From the NCBI GenBank assembly GCA_029593505.1, contig JAKTNI010000002.1, positions 1 through 64,000 of the forward strand: 64,000 nucleotides of DNA. The letters are read 5' to 3'. Below are positions 1 to 8,290 of the stretch, in pieces; positions within the stretch are counted from its first letter, which is position 1; the number at the start of each line of letters is the position of its first letter. The notes below the pieces were generated by a model. That model was not told the DNA's origin. It did not search any database and saw nothing but the letters and a program-made list of their open reading frames with translations. The translations under genes and the position numbers were made by a program. The DNA comes from Streptococcus suis. Its GTDB lineage: Bacteria; Bacillota; Bacilli; Lactobacillales; Streptococcaceae.

Positions 1-1085
1 AAGCTGTCCTTAATCTTTTCAGAAACTTGTTGCTTTCGCTCTTCAAACTTCGATTGGATAGCCGCATTCTTTGCTTGGCATTTCTGTGTAATGCTTCGAA
101 TGGTTTTAAGGTCTGGAATAATAGAGTCTTGAATATTGTTCGCTAGCTGATTTAGGGTTTCGGAATTGATGTGAATAGTGGGAGAACTGAGACTGATACC
201 ATAGGGCATGCCGGACAGAAAGAGGTTTCGTGGGCTGAATCGTTCTGTAGGAAGGTTAATATCGATACGTCCATCACCGTCAATGTCAATAGGCTTTAGA
301 CCACCTGCACGCACCAACTTACCATTCTTATCAATCATATTACCATAGGCATCGTATTTATACCCGCCCCACATGTGTTGGTCCAGTATGCTGTTAACAT
401 CTGGAGTATTGACGACAAAGACCTGACCAACAGCACCATCGGATTGGCTATAGCCCATACCAATTAAATCGTTGGGATCGACATAGTTATAGATGAGGGA
501 ATGGAGATAGTCTACTTTTTGACGTTGTTCTTCATTCAACACTCTGTAGGTGTTGGGTCCATTATAAATAAAAGCACCTGAAACACGGTCCAAGTTCTTT
601 TCGTCAATTGAAACAAGAGCATACTGAGCGTTCATAGAGCCTAGAGAATGACCATAAAAATCGAACAGGGCATTTGGATATTTTTCAAGACTATCATTTG
701 TAAAGTCGGCAGCCTTACGTAATTGAACACTAGCCCGTGTAGGAATGATATCTGGAACGGTAGTACGAATAGCCATAGGAATATCATTGACAACCCAATC
801 TGCTAAGACATCCGCAGGCTTATCTACTATTTCATTAAACCCTGTAGAACCTCTATACAAGAGAGTAACGTGTGTCACTTTTTCATAATCAGCTGCGGTC
901 GGTTGTTCAGGGAGTCTAATATCTGTCACAACATAGACTTGAAGTCCGCTAGAGCTGTCCTTAATCTCTGATACATAACCGATGGGGGTTTTACCTCTGT
1001 CTATTATAATTTGCTTTCCAATTTCTAAATTATCATATTCTTTTTGAGCTATTTGTTGCCTTTGATGATCAGTATAGCTATTCAT
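1..1085 (-). CDS. Lipase-like alpha/beta hydrolase, 3' end outside window
   Basis: The open frame runs from the ATG at 1085-1083 to the window edge, giving at least 361 codons with no stop. The N-terminal part is an alpha/beta-hydrolase (lipase class 3-like) domain with the nucleophile elbow GHSLGS at residues 145-150, so Ser147 is the likely catalytic serine. After about residue 250 the chain becomes helical and polar (NQLANNI, then a charged coiled-coil-like stretch), unlike a plain lipase. No signal peptide is visible. The ATG overlaps the stop of the upstream DUF1310 gene as TAATG, implying translational coupling. A lipase domain followed by a helical tail resembles type VII secreted lipase toxins with reversed domain order (TslA type). 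That function is inference; an intracellular or phage-type lipase is possible. Confidence 0.75.
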   Translation of the reverse strand, partial: MNSYTDHQRQQIAQKEYDNLEIGKQIIIDRGKTPIGYVSEIKDSSSGLQVYVVTDIRLPEQPTAADYEKVTHVTLLYRGSTGFNEIVDKPADVLADWVVNDIPMAIRTTVPDIIPTRASVQLRKAADFTNDSLEKYPNALFDFYGHSLGSMNAQYALVSIDEKNLDRVSGAFIYNGPNTYRVLNEEQRQKVDYLHSLIYNYVDPNDLIGMGYSQSDGAVGQVFVVNTPDVNSILDQHMWGGYKYDAYGNMIDKNGKLVRAGGLKPIDIDGDGRIDINLPTERFSPRNLFLSGMPYGISLSSPTIHINSETLNQLANNIQDSIIPDLKTIRSITQKCQAKNAAIQSKFEERKQQVSEKIKDS

Positions 1086-1486
1086 TATCTAACTCCCATT
1101 TGCAATTTGTCGGATAGTTTTTCAGAAATAACAGCTCCCCCAGGTAAAAATTTATTTGTTTTTATATCTTTGTTTAATGTATATGAAATATTTAAATCTT
1201 CGGTTTTATTTACTAATATTAAGATATTAATTCCACCCATTGGATTATGTTTTATCGAATCATAATCCATCTCAAAACTATGGATAACGCCTTCATTTGT
1301 AAAAGCTCTAGGATCAATATTTTTGATCAATTCTTCAATTTCTTTGTAAGCTTCTTCGCTTTTCACTATTTTGACCATTTCTTGTTGTAATTGTTTTTGT
1401 TGGTCCATTTGATGCTTCACCTCTTCCCCTATAATCAATCCTAATACAACAATAATGCCGATTAACCAGCCAAGATATTTCTTCAT
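1085..1486 (-). CDS. DUF1310 family membrane-anchored protein
   Basis: A 133-residue protein with one N-terminal membrane segment (about residues 4-21, YLGWLIGIIVVLGLIIG) and an extracytoplasmic domain holding the motifs IVKSEEA, NIDPRAFT, and KHNPMGGINI. These match my memory of the DUF1310 family of Streptococcus and Listeria; its function is unknown. I chose the ATG at 1486 because GAGG lies 9 nt upstream; two earlier in-frame starts sit on or before that site. A TATAAT box lies just upstream. The stop overlaps the ATG of the lipase-like gene. By analogy with lipase toxins paired with surface lipoprotein inhibitors, it could be an immunity or accessory protein (inference). Confidence 0.7.
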   Translation of the reverse strand: MKKYLGWLIGIIVVLGLIIGEEVKHQMDQQKQLQQEMVKIVKSEEAYKEIEELIKNIDPRAFTNEGVIHSFEMDYDSIKHNPMGGINILILVNKTEDLNISYTLNKDIKTNKFLPGGAVISEKLSDKLQMGVR

Positions 1487-1504
1487 ATGCATATACCTCA
1501 CTTA

Positions 1505-2485
1505 CTTTCATTATACTATAAATACTATTTATTTACATAATAAAAGTTTCTTAACTTAATATATCTGCTAAGATTGATAACTCTACTTTGCTTAAAATAT
1601 AAAAATAAGCTAAATAATTTTAAAAGACTGTTATTTCAACTTCCTTTTAAAATAAAGATTACTTTGTAATTAAAATTAATGCCTTTCGGTCTCTTTTCAA
1701 GATATGGAGCTAAGCAAAAGCTATAAAGAAATTCAAAAACACCAAAAATAGGAGTATTATCTAGGATACTTCCAAATTTCTTGATAAGTCTATTTTTTAT
1801 AACATCTTTATTATTTTTAGTATAGGTTATGATACTATTTTTATTCTTGTTGCAAATAAATTTCATGTCTTAAAAGCACTTAAAATTGTGTAGAATAATT
1901 TTTGAAATCATGGCTATACCTCAGTAGATAATATAAATCTTCTAAGATTCTTATTCTTAAAAAGTAGATAGAATACACAAAAACTGCTGAGATTTTCAGC
2001 CGTTTTGCTTGTTATTAGTATTCGTATCGCTATTCGCTTCGTGTAGGATTTTGTTGGCATAACACCGCCGTTTCTGGGATGTTTCGTCAGGCGACTTATT
2101 ATCTATTTAGGGATATTCTCGGGGCGGTCGAAGTATATTATCAATGAAAAAATGCTATAAACTCAGATAGTAAATCTAAGCTATGTAAAACAATCATCGC
2201 CACCATTATAAAATTTACTAAACTAAAATTAAAAATCCCCTAATTATTCCAGAAAACAACCCATAAATACACCTTATTAACAAAACCCTATCTCTAATAG
2301 TTAATCCTCCTATATATCCATTTCCTGCTCACCTATCCGTTAATATACTTCTTTCGATTTTCATTTTAAAGCTCATTTCTAGATGATAAAAACTACATCG
2401 AAATTGGCTGGACTTTCTTACTGTATCAAGCTATCGTTGTCTAGTTATATCAATATTTTTAGTAAATATAATAAACAAAGAAAAA
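1505..2485. other. AT-rich gene-poor stretch
   Basis: About 1 kb without a convincing gene. A 76-codon minus-strand frame at 1636-1866 has no ribosome binding site and strongly AT-biased composition, so I do not call it. Around 1990-2130 the composition shifts to higher GC and looks like a decayed coding or element-end remnant, but no frame stays open. No transposase, repeat or RNA gene was recognised. Confidence 0.4.
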
Positions 2486-2503
2486 GACCCACGGTTGTGG
2501 GTC
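2486..2503 (-). terminator. Intrinsic terminator after the 2526-2888 gene
   Basis: Perfect inverted repeat GACCCAC-ggtt-GTGGGTC followed on the minus strand by a U tract (plus-strand A run at 2481-2485). It lies 23 bp past the stop of the upstream minus-strand gene. Confidence 0.85.
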
Positions 2504-2525
2504 AAGAAAGGTACTATTAACTACG

Positions 2526-2888
2526 TTATTTAATATGGGACCTAAACAGATCATATTGAATTTCGGACATTCCCAAAAGTAGACCGAGTCCCATTTTGTC
2601 ATTAAAGCGATTGTCGAATAGTCCGTTACCGTCCAAAACTTCCTCTTCATAGAGTCGAATGCAGGTTTCTTCAAGCTGCTTGAATGTTTCTTCAGTTTCT
2701 TGGATGATTTTCCAATTTTTCCTTTCGAGCTTTTCGACGTGACTTTCAGGTAACCCAAGCAATTCGGCAACTACATCTGTTCTAGACCGAAGAACTAACA
2801 TCCTTCTAGCAATTGACTCTTTACTTAATGGCATGTCAGCCGTATCTTGGAAAACGATGATTTCGTGTGACTTTAAATTTTGTAGCAT
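2526..2888 (-). CDS. Hypothetical protein, possible DNA-binding
   Basis: A 120-residue soluble protein, not recognised. The ATG at 2888 has GGAG 9 nt upstream, and the gene has its own terminator, so it is a real monocistronic unit. Residues 37-55 (RTDVVAELLGLPESHVEKL) look like a helix-turn-helix: AELLGLPESHVEKL has the spacing of a turn plus recognition helix. The rest is acidic and helical. It may be a small regulator of the accessory region; this is inference from the motif alone. No membrane segment or metal site is visible. Confidence 0.6.
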   Translation of the reverse strand: MLQNLKSHEIIVFQDTADMPLSKESIARRMLVLRSRTDVVAELLGLPESHVEKLERKNWKIIQETEETFKQLEETCIRLYEEEVLDGNGLFDNRFNDKMGLGLLLGMSEIQYDLFRSHIK

Positions 2889-2916
2889 ATCTATGCTCTC
2901 CTTAAAAATAATATTA

Positions 2917-2938
2917 ATCTACCACTTGCTCGGTAGAT
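2917..2938. repeat. Inverted repeat upstream of the 2526-2888 gene
   Basis: ATCTACC-8 nt-GGTAGAT, with a third related TCTACCG about 20 bp further. It lies about 30-50 bp before the start codon of the minus-strand gene, a position suited to an operator. No known regulator site is recognised. Confidence 0.4.
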
Positions 2939-3051
2939 TTGTTAAATTTTCTACCGTTCGCAAGAGATTAACTTACCTTCAAAGAGAAGATGAAAGTTGC
3001 GAAAATTTATTTAATTTTATGTTTTTATTATAGCATATATAGATAGGTTTG

Positions 3052-4366
3052 TCAATAGTTATTAGTTTCATCTTTATCAACCGGATTCATCCAGTAATTA
3101 TAAACCTCCATTTTATGAACATCCTCCTTGTTGTATTTAGACATACCTAGTAAAATATCGAAATTTTTATTCAAAAACGGTTGGACAATTATATTAATGC
3201 CTGAACCATTAGGTAGAAATTCATCTACCTGAACATCAACATGAGTTCTTGTAATTTTACACATGTTCGTCCTTTTCTTTTGCCTAAATGGGAGAAAGAC
3301 ACTGGCTTTTAAGTTGAATAAAATACCATATTCATCATCCGTATCATCAATAGAGGCAGAAAATGTAAATTTTTTACTTGGATGAAGGAGTCTAACTGTT
3401 AAATCATTTATAGGATAGCCAGTTAAATGCTCTGTTTCTCTTATAACTTCGTAAGTATTGTTATCAGGCACACCTTTAATACGATATTTTTTCTTAAATT
3501 TTAATAAACCGTTCGTTTCAAATGTTTCCACTTCAATACTGTCAACATATGACACGCCATTAATCTCCAATCGTACAATTTTGTGACTGTCTCGTTCATC
3601 TCTTGAACGAAATCCGTAATTATACTTAATTATACTCTATATGCGGCTTGTCAAATTTAACGATATTTTTTATATGCGATAAATAAGAAACTTTATTTAC
3701 ACTTTTGATGTATTTACCATCTATATTTGGATAGTAGGAAACACTATAATTATAATAGTCATAGAGTTTTCCCTTATCTAAATCATCGAATAGGTCATTT
3801 AAGAATGTCCGCTCCGTACCGATTATATTCTTGTATGAATAAGTTTTTTCTTGAAGGTCAGGCATATCTGCTGCCAAATAGAATAAAACTACCCCAAAAA
3901 AGCCAGCATAATCTTTTAAAAGCAAATAGCTCTCAAGTCGTTCAATTATGAAACTACTTACAGTATCTATATTATTGTTTAGATAGTCAAAAATGGATTT
4001 TGAAGTTACTTCATCTACGAAGTCTGGAGCCGGTTTGAAATCATTAATATTCTTTTTTAAACGTTCAACCTGTTCATTAAGATTTAAGTTTTGAGAATAC
4101 CAATTAATAATATTCATATCAATAAATCTAGTCTGATTATCAGCCTTAAATCTCGATACTTCAGTTGAAGAATATTCTCCTCTTTCCTTCCACCAATTCT
4201 GCAATGATTCGTCAGTGTCCTTCACGAGGATTTCGTGTAGTCCGTTTACTATGTTCAAATCTGTCTTCCAATAATTGCTCGATCTGGGAAGGCTTTTTTG
4301 ATTTTTAGAAATTATTTTTAGAATCTCCTTGAAATGCGGTAGCTTCTTATTTTTGGTTTTAGGCAT
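3052..4366 (-). pseudogene. Unknown gene split by a 10-bp tandem duplication
   Basis: Two open pieces lie on the same strand: 4366-3626 (246 codons, ATG with an AGGAGGGG ribosome binding site) and 3570-3052 (172 codons from a poorly supported TTG). At the junction a 10-bp unit, TAATTATACT, is present twice in tandem (3617-3636). Removing one copy leaves 1305 nt, divisible by three, and joins the pieces through HIEYN-YGFRSRDERDSHK into one 434-residue protein. In the present state translation stops at a TAA created by the duplication. The product is soluble and unrecognised: mostly helical in the first half, beta-rich in the second. It may be a decayed accessory or defence gene, or a gene that can revert by slippage. 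Confidence 0.75.
3617..3636. repeat. Perfect 10-bp tandem duplication breaking a reading frame
   Basis: TAATTATACT occurs twice in direct succession (3617-3626 and 3627-3636). Ten is not a multiple of three, so the duplication shifts the frame of the surrounding gene; the deletion allele would restore a continuous 435-codon frame. Confidence 0.95.
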
Positions 4367-4524
4367 AGACTATCCCCTCCTAAAAGTAAAGAAATTAAGT
4401 ACTAAAAGTCAAACAATAACATCAACTTAACTTTATATAAGTCATAGTCATGAATTTATATATCCACTATAATTTGATTATACCACAACACCGATTATTA
4501 ATGTGGTTAGAAAGGAGTCTTACT

Positions 4525-4605
4525 ATGGAAAAATTGTTGGCGTTCTCGCTATATTTCATCCCTATGTCGCTTATCTTGCGATATTTGTATAAATCACGCA
4601 AGTAA
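4525..4605 (+). CDS. 26-residue membrane peptide
   Basis: A short ORF (MEKLLAFSLYFIPMSLILRYLYKSRK) starting 7 nt after a good AAAGGAG site, with a TATAAT box at 4468-4473. The composition is a single hydrophobic helix with a positively charged end, as in type I toxin peptides or small membrane peptides of mobile elements. It is the first gene of the plus-strand element cluster. Function unknown. Confidence 0.55.
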   Translation: MEKLLAFSLYFIPMSLILRYLYKSRK

Positions 4606-4673
4606 TAGTTTCCACTTTGTGAGTAGGGTTCACCTGAACCCTCTCCCTTGTTCTTTAGATAAAGGAGAATCTT

Positions 4674-4931
4674 ATGTACAACCTACCAACCACAGCGTCT
4701 ACTTCACAGTCTATGGCAAATATTCCGTCATATAAAGCAGAATTAGCTCGGGAGTTGAGCCAACAGATGGCAATCGTACAGAAAAATGAACTGCTCACCG
4801 CCGATATCTTATCTAAGATTAGCGAGTTGTCCACTCTGGAAATGCAAATTCTGGAAAAGAATCCCCACGCTAAGGAGCGAATGGATTTTACCATTAAAAG
4901 CTTTGTGCTCTCTGCTACTAAATATCTATAA
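4674..4931 (+). CDS. Hypothetical mobile-element protein
   Basis: An 85-residue, mainly helical, soluble protein with a clear AAAGGAG ribosome binding site. The next gene's AAGGAGG site begins right at its stop, so the two are co-transcribed. The middle (AELARELSQQMAIVQKNELL) is amphipathic. I do not recognise a family; position suggests an element accessory protein. Confidence 0.65.
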   Translation: MYNLPTTASTSQSMANIPSYKAELARELSQQMAIVQKNELLTADILSKISELSTLEMQILEKNPHAKERMDFTIKSFVLSATKYL

Positions 4932-4938
4932 GGAGGAT

Positions 4939-5193
4939 ATGATGAACTTAGATTTTCAAACACTCACCCAATTCCTCGGAATTTCTTGCTTCGTTCTACT
5001 TGTTTTAGGTGTGTCAACTCTCTGCTTTACGGAAGATGAGATAGAAAAGGAAGAGAGTATCGAACCTAATATAGTTAGGACATATAGCAAAGAAGAATTG
5101 GCTCTGGCTCAATATCTTCACGAAAAACAAGCTATTCAAGAAGCTTATCTACTTGCCCAGAATCAATTGTTAAAGGAAATAAGTCGCTCCTAA
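4939..5193 (+). CDS. Small membrane protein of the element
   Basis: An 84-residue protein. Residues about 11-30 (LGISCFVLLVLGVSTLCF) form a single membrane segment followed by an acidic, helical cytoplasmic or exposed tail. A strong AGGAGG site precedes two consecutive ATG codons (4939 and 4942); either may be used. Not recognised; probably belongs with the conjugation-related small membrane proteins around it. The following 184 nt before the methyltransferase gene hold no convincing gene. Confidence 0.65.
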   Translation: MMNLDFQTLTQFLGISCFVLLVLGVSTLCFTEDEIEKEESIEPNIVRTYSKEELALAQYLHEKQAIQEAYLLAQNQLLKEISRS

Positions 5194-5377
5194 TTTCTTA
5201 CTTTGAAAGGCGGTGTTGCCTTTTCTACAACAACAAACAAGTCGGGTAGATTTGTTCTACCTGACCTCTGTTTCTAGTCTTCGCATCGCTTTGGAACCAT
5301 ATCTTGCTTATGGTTTCAAAAAATCATATTTTAAGGTAAAGTCGGAGCGTCTGACACAGACAGAAAGGATTTTCAAT

Positions 5378-5992
5378 ATGACACAACATCAAGACACTAT
5401 CAACCAACATTCACCGAAAAAATTCAAGACAATTCTTGCCGACCCTCCTTGGGATGTAGCACAAAAAGGTAAGCTCGGTGCAATTCGACATTATAACCTC
5501 ATGACGATTGAAGAAATCAAGAAAATACCCATCACAGACCTCGCAGAAAGCGATGCCCATCTCTGGCTCTGGACTTATCCAGCCGTCCTTGAACAATCGT
5601 ATGAAGTGGTACGAGCATGGGGATTCGAGCCAAAATCTATCTTCACTTGGGTTAAGCCTCGATTAGGTTTGGGGAATTATCTTCGAAACTGCACTGAACA
5701 AGTCATTTTCGCCACCCGTGGAAAAGCTCCCATCAAGTTCAAGGGACAGATGAACTGGGGAATGTTTCCTGTTCAAGACCACAGCCACAAACCTGAAGAA
5801 CTTTATTCCATTATTGAACGCTGTTCAGAGGGAGACTATCTGGAACTCTTCGCTCGCCGTCCAGTCCCATCAGATAAAAACTGGAGTGTTTGGGGGAATG
5901 AAATCAAGAGTGATATCATCATTCCAAACTACCCAGTTCCTAAATACTCAAAAGATGTCCGAGATTTTCGAAAGGTAGGACAAGATGAATGA
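5378..5992 (+). CDS. MT-A70 family adenine DNA methyltransferase
   Basis: A 204-residue N6-adenine methyltransferase. The MT-A70 catalytic motif DPPW is at residues 22-25, followed by the expected order of conserved elements (HLWLWT, WVKPRLGLGNYLRN, the SAM-binding EQVIFATRG). The family transfers methyl from S-adenosylmethionine to adenine N6. I chose the ATG at 5378 because AAAGGA lies upstream and the residues before it are not protein-like. No restriction enzyme gene is nearby, so it is a solitary methyltransferase; protection of transferred DNA from host restriction or control of element genes is inference. Its stop overlaps the next ATG (ATGA). Confidence 0.9.
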   Translation: MTQHQDTINQHSPKKFKTILADPPWDVAQKGKLGAIRHYNLMTIEEIKKIPITDLAESDAHLWLWTYPAVLEQSYEVVRAWGFEPKSIFTWVKPRLGLGNYLRNCTEQVIFATRGKAPIKFKGQMNWGMFPVQDHSHKPEELYSIIERCSEGDYLELFARRPVPSDKNWSVWGNEIKSDIIIPNYPVPKYSKDVRDFRKVGQDE

Positions 5993-6159
5993 AAAAGCTA
6001 ATAGGCTATATTGTAGGCTTCTGTCTCTTGGCGATACTGGTCAACTACTCTGTTCGCCTTCTAGTCGATATTTGGCTGGAGTTGGTGGTTGGTTCTATAA
6101 TATCTTTAGGCTTTTACGTTGCCATAAAACTCATCAAACATCATCAAGATTGGAGGTAG
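5989..6159 (+). CDS. 56-residue membrane protein
   Basis: Starts at an ATGA overlap with the methyltransferase stop. The product has two hydrophobic segments (LIGYIVGFCLLAILV and LVVGSIISLGFYVAI) and a basic end. The ribosome binding site GGAGG for the coupling protein lies inside its last codons, so expression of the two is linked. The overlapping frame from 5985 lacks protein character. It sits where small membrane partners of VirD4-type coupling proteins are often found; role inferred only from position. Confidence 0.65.
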   Translation: MKKLIGYIVGFCLLAILVNYSVRLLVDIWLELVVGSIISLGFYVAIKLIKHHQDWR

Positions 6160-6160
6160 T

Positions 6161-8290
6161 ATGAAAAGACCAAAACATCTGTCGTGGCAAAGTATGGACT
6201 GGATAAGACCGTTCGAATTTGAGACTGTCTGTAATTTTACAACGCAACTCAATGGTTATTCTTGTCGCCAACCCTTTATCTGGGAAATTCGTTTGACACA
6301 AGAAAAAGTCAGACACCTTATCGGAGCTGACCCAATCGATATGCGGTATTTGAAAGAAATGATGAACTCACACAATACCGTTCGTTTCGAGAAACCCAAG
6401 CGAACAACCATTACTTCAGGCTACACCATTACACTTTCAAAACATCACTATGCCCTTAAAACCAAAGAGGTAGACAATCTGGTTCGGAGTTTCCTGTCGC
6501 AATCTGGCACTTTAAAAAGAAACGAAGAAATCGTTTTTCAGCTGGTTGTCGGTAAATCCGCATCACCCAAGCCAATTCTCAAAGACCTTGGCAATCCAGA
6601 CGCAACACTCTGGCAAAAGCTAACAGGTAATATTCCACCGCTCTCGTCAGATTCTAAGGCACTGATGCGAGAAAAACTCCACCACAGTCTATTTCAAATT
6701 AGTTTGCATCTTGGTATTCGAACAGACACCAAAGCTCGAGAAATTCAACTTCTAAAGAGTATTCTGGCTTCACTTCGGATTTTAGAGAGAGCTGGTGCTC
6801 AGTTCTCTGCCAAGCCTACTACATATGAAACAATAAACCACGGCAAGATTCCGTGGCATTTCCAGACCATTCTTTCAAGCATTGAACTCGCCAGCCTCTT
6901 CTTACTACCAGCTGGCGATGCTCAATATAGAGGCGTATCATCACTATCGCCCAAAACTATTTTACCACCAATTGGCTTTTCACAAAATACCAAACGTCTC
7001 TTTGGATATAGTTTGGAGAAAGACCCAAGGTTTATTGGTATTCCAGCACGAGAGGGATTATCGCATACATGGTTGTTAGGTGGCACAGGGAGTGGAAAAT
7101 CTACTGTTATGCTCAATTTATTTTTAGCAGATGCACGGGAAAATCGATCCGCTGTAGTCATCGACCCCAAGGCAACACTTGTTTCAGATATTTTAGAACG
7201 TCTACCCAAAGAACGAAACTCTGATGTGGTGATCTTAGACCCCAGTCAAGTTGGACAGGCTGTTTCAATAAACCCTTTCGACTTGGTAAAATTCGGCGTT
7301 CCAGCAGAACTGGTGGCAGATATGCTTCTAGGTATCTTTCAGGAGATTTTTGAAGACTCTTGGGGAATTTACACACAGGATATTCTCAGTCATAGTTTTC
7401 ATACTTTGGCAAAAGTAGATAGTTCGACACTCATTGACCTACCAAAACTCTTAACCAATAAAGCCTTTCGACACGACCTTTTGAACGGTATTTCAGACCC
7501 ATTCTTGTTAGACTTTTGGCAAGGTTATGACACCTTGAGTGATTCTGCCAGACAAACCATGATTTCACCTGTTCTAAACAAATTTCGAGGTGTTTTGCTT
7601 CGTCCAGCCTTGAGGACGATATTGGGAATATCTTCAGGAGAGTTTTCCTTGAAAGATATTTTCGATAAACCGAGGCTTCTACTTGTTCCACTAAACAAGG
7701 GCTTGATTGGGACAGAAAACGCCAAATTCATCGGAGCCATTCTGCTGGGGTCTTTGTATCAATTGACGCTTCTGAGAGCCAAGGAGACCGTTCGAAAACC
7801 CGTCTTCATCTACATTGACGAAGTGGCGGATTATCTCAAGCTCCCAGTTCCTTTAGAAGACGCATTATCTATGTCTAGAAGTTTGGGAGTCGGCTATATT
7901 TTAGCCAATCAGTTTTCCAAGCAATTACCCACACAACTTCGAGAGTCCATCTATGCCAACTGCCACAACCAGATTATCTTCGGTTTATCCATGAATGAAG
8001 CCAAGGAGGTAGCTAGACTCGTACCTGAACTCTCATCTGAGGATTTCTACCAACTACCTCCGTTTCAGGTCTATGCCAGAGTGCCAATTGTAAAGAATAC
8101 TTTCAAATGGTTGTCTACTAAAACCATGCCAGCACCACCTGCCTTTCGAAAGAAAGACGAAATTTACGGCGAGAGTTTCAGGCGATATGGTTCCACTTTA
8201 AGCGAAGAATTGCCGTCCAACAACCACAGCCCAAGACCACTCTCTGGAATTGGACGAAAGAAAAAGGAGGTTTCAGATGAGGTTAACTAA
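6161..8290 (+). CDS. VirD4/TraG-type conjugative coupling ATPase
   Basis: A 709-residue type IV coupling protein, which delivers relaxase-bound DNA to a mating channel at the membrane. Walker A GGTGSGKST is at residues 307-315 and Walker B VFIYIDE at 548-554, with the following TraG/TraD C-terminal features (LGVGYILANQF, then NQIIFGL). No clear N-terminal membrane helices are visible, so the preceding small membrane protein may anchor it. No other mating-channel genes are in the element part seen here, which suggests an integrative mobilizable element that borrows a channel. The 3' end overlaps the next gene, whose ribosome binding site lies within it. Confidence 0.9.
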   Translation: MKRPKHLSWQSMDWIRPFEFETVCNFTTQLNGYSCRQPFIWEIRLTQEKVRHLIGADPIDMRYLKEMMNSHNTVRFEKPKRTTITSGYTITLSKHHYALKTKEVDNLVRSFLSQSGTLKRNEEIVFQLVVGKSASPKPILKDLGNPDATLWQKLTGNIPPLSSDSKALMREKLHHSLFQISLHLGIRTDTKAREIQLLKSILASLRILERAGAQFSAKPTTYETINHGKIPWHFQTILSSIELASLFLLPAGDAQYRGVSSLSPKTILPPIGFSQNTKRLFGYSLEKDPRFIGIPAREGLSHTWLLGGTGSGKSTVMLNLFLADARENRSAVVIDPKATLVSDILERLPKERNSDVVILDPSQVGQAVSINPFDLVKFGVPAELVADMLLGIFQEIFEDSWGIYTQDILSHSFHTLAKVDSSTLIDLPKLLTNKAFRHDLLNGISDPFLLDFWQGYDTLSDSARQTMISPVLNKFRGVLLRPALRTILGISSGEFSLKDIFDKPRLLLVPLNKGLIGTENAKFIGAILLGSLYQLTLLRAKETVRKPVFIYIDEVADYLKLPVPLEDALSMSRSLGVGYILANQFSKQLPTQLRESIYANCHNQIIFGLSMNEAKEVARLVPELSSEDFYQLPPFQVYARVPIVKNTFKWLSTKTMPAPPAFRKKDEIYGESFRRYGSTLSEELPSNNHSPRPLSGIGRKKKEVSDEVN

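Noticed and set aside
1..966. Repeat of AGCTGTCCTTAATCT at about 2-16 and 952-966
   Set aside because: Both lie in the same reading frame encoding IKDS; no further similarity around them, so likely chance or codon similarity.
1636..1866. 76-codon minus-strand ORF
   Set aside because: No ribosome binding site, extreme AT bias, no recognisable motif.
3592..3610. TCGTTCA-5 nt-TGAACGA hairpin as a regulatory site or terminator
   Set aside because: It lies inside the coding sequence once the 10-bp duplication is removed, and no U run follows.
4474..4500. Left attachment site of the element, from a shared AACAC with the rumA site
   Set aside because: A five-base match is expected by chance; the boundary cannot be set without the empty site.
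5213..5377. Long N-terminal extension of the MT-A70 gene from a TTG at 5213
   Set aside because: The extension is not protein-like, and the ATG at 5378 has a good ribosome binding site and starts just before the DPPW domain.
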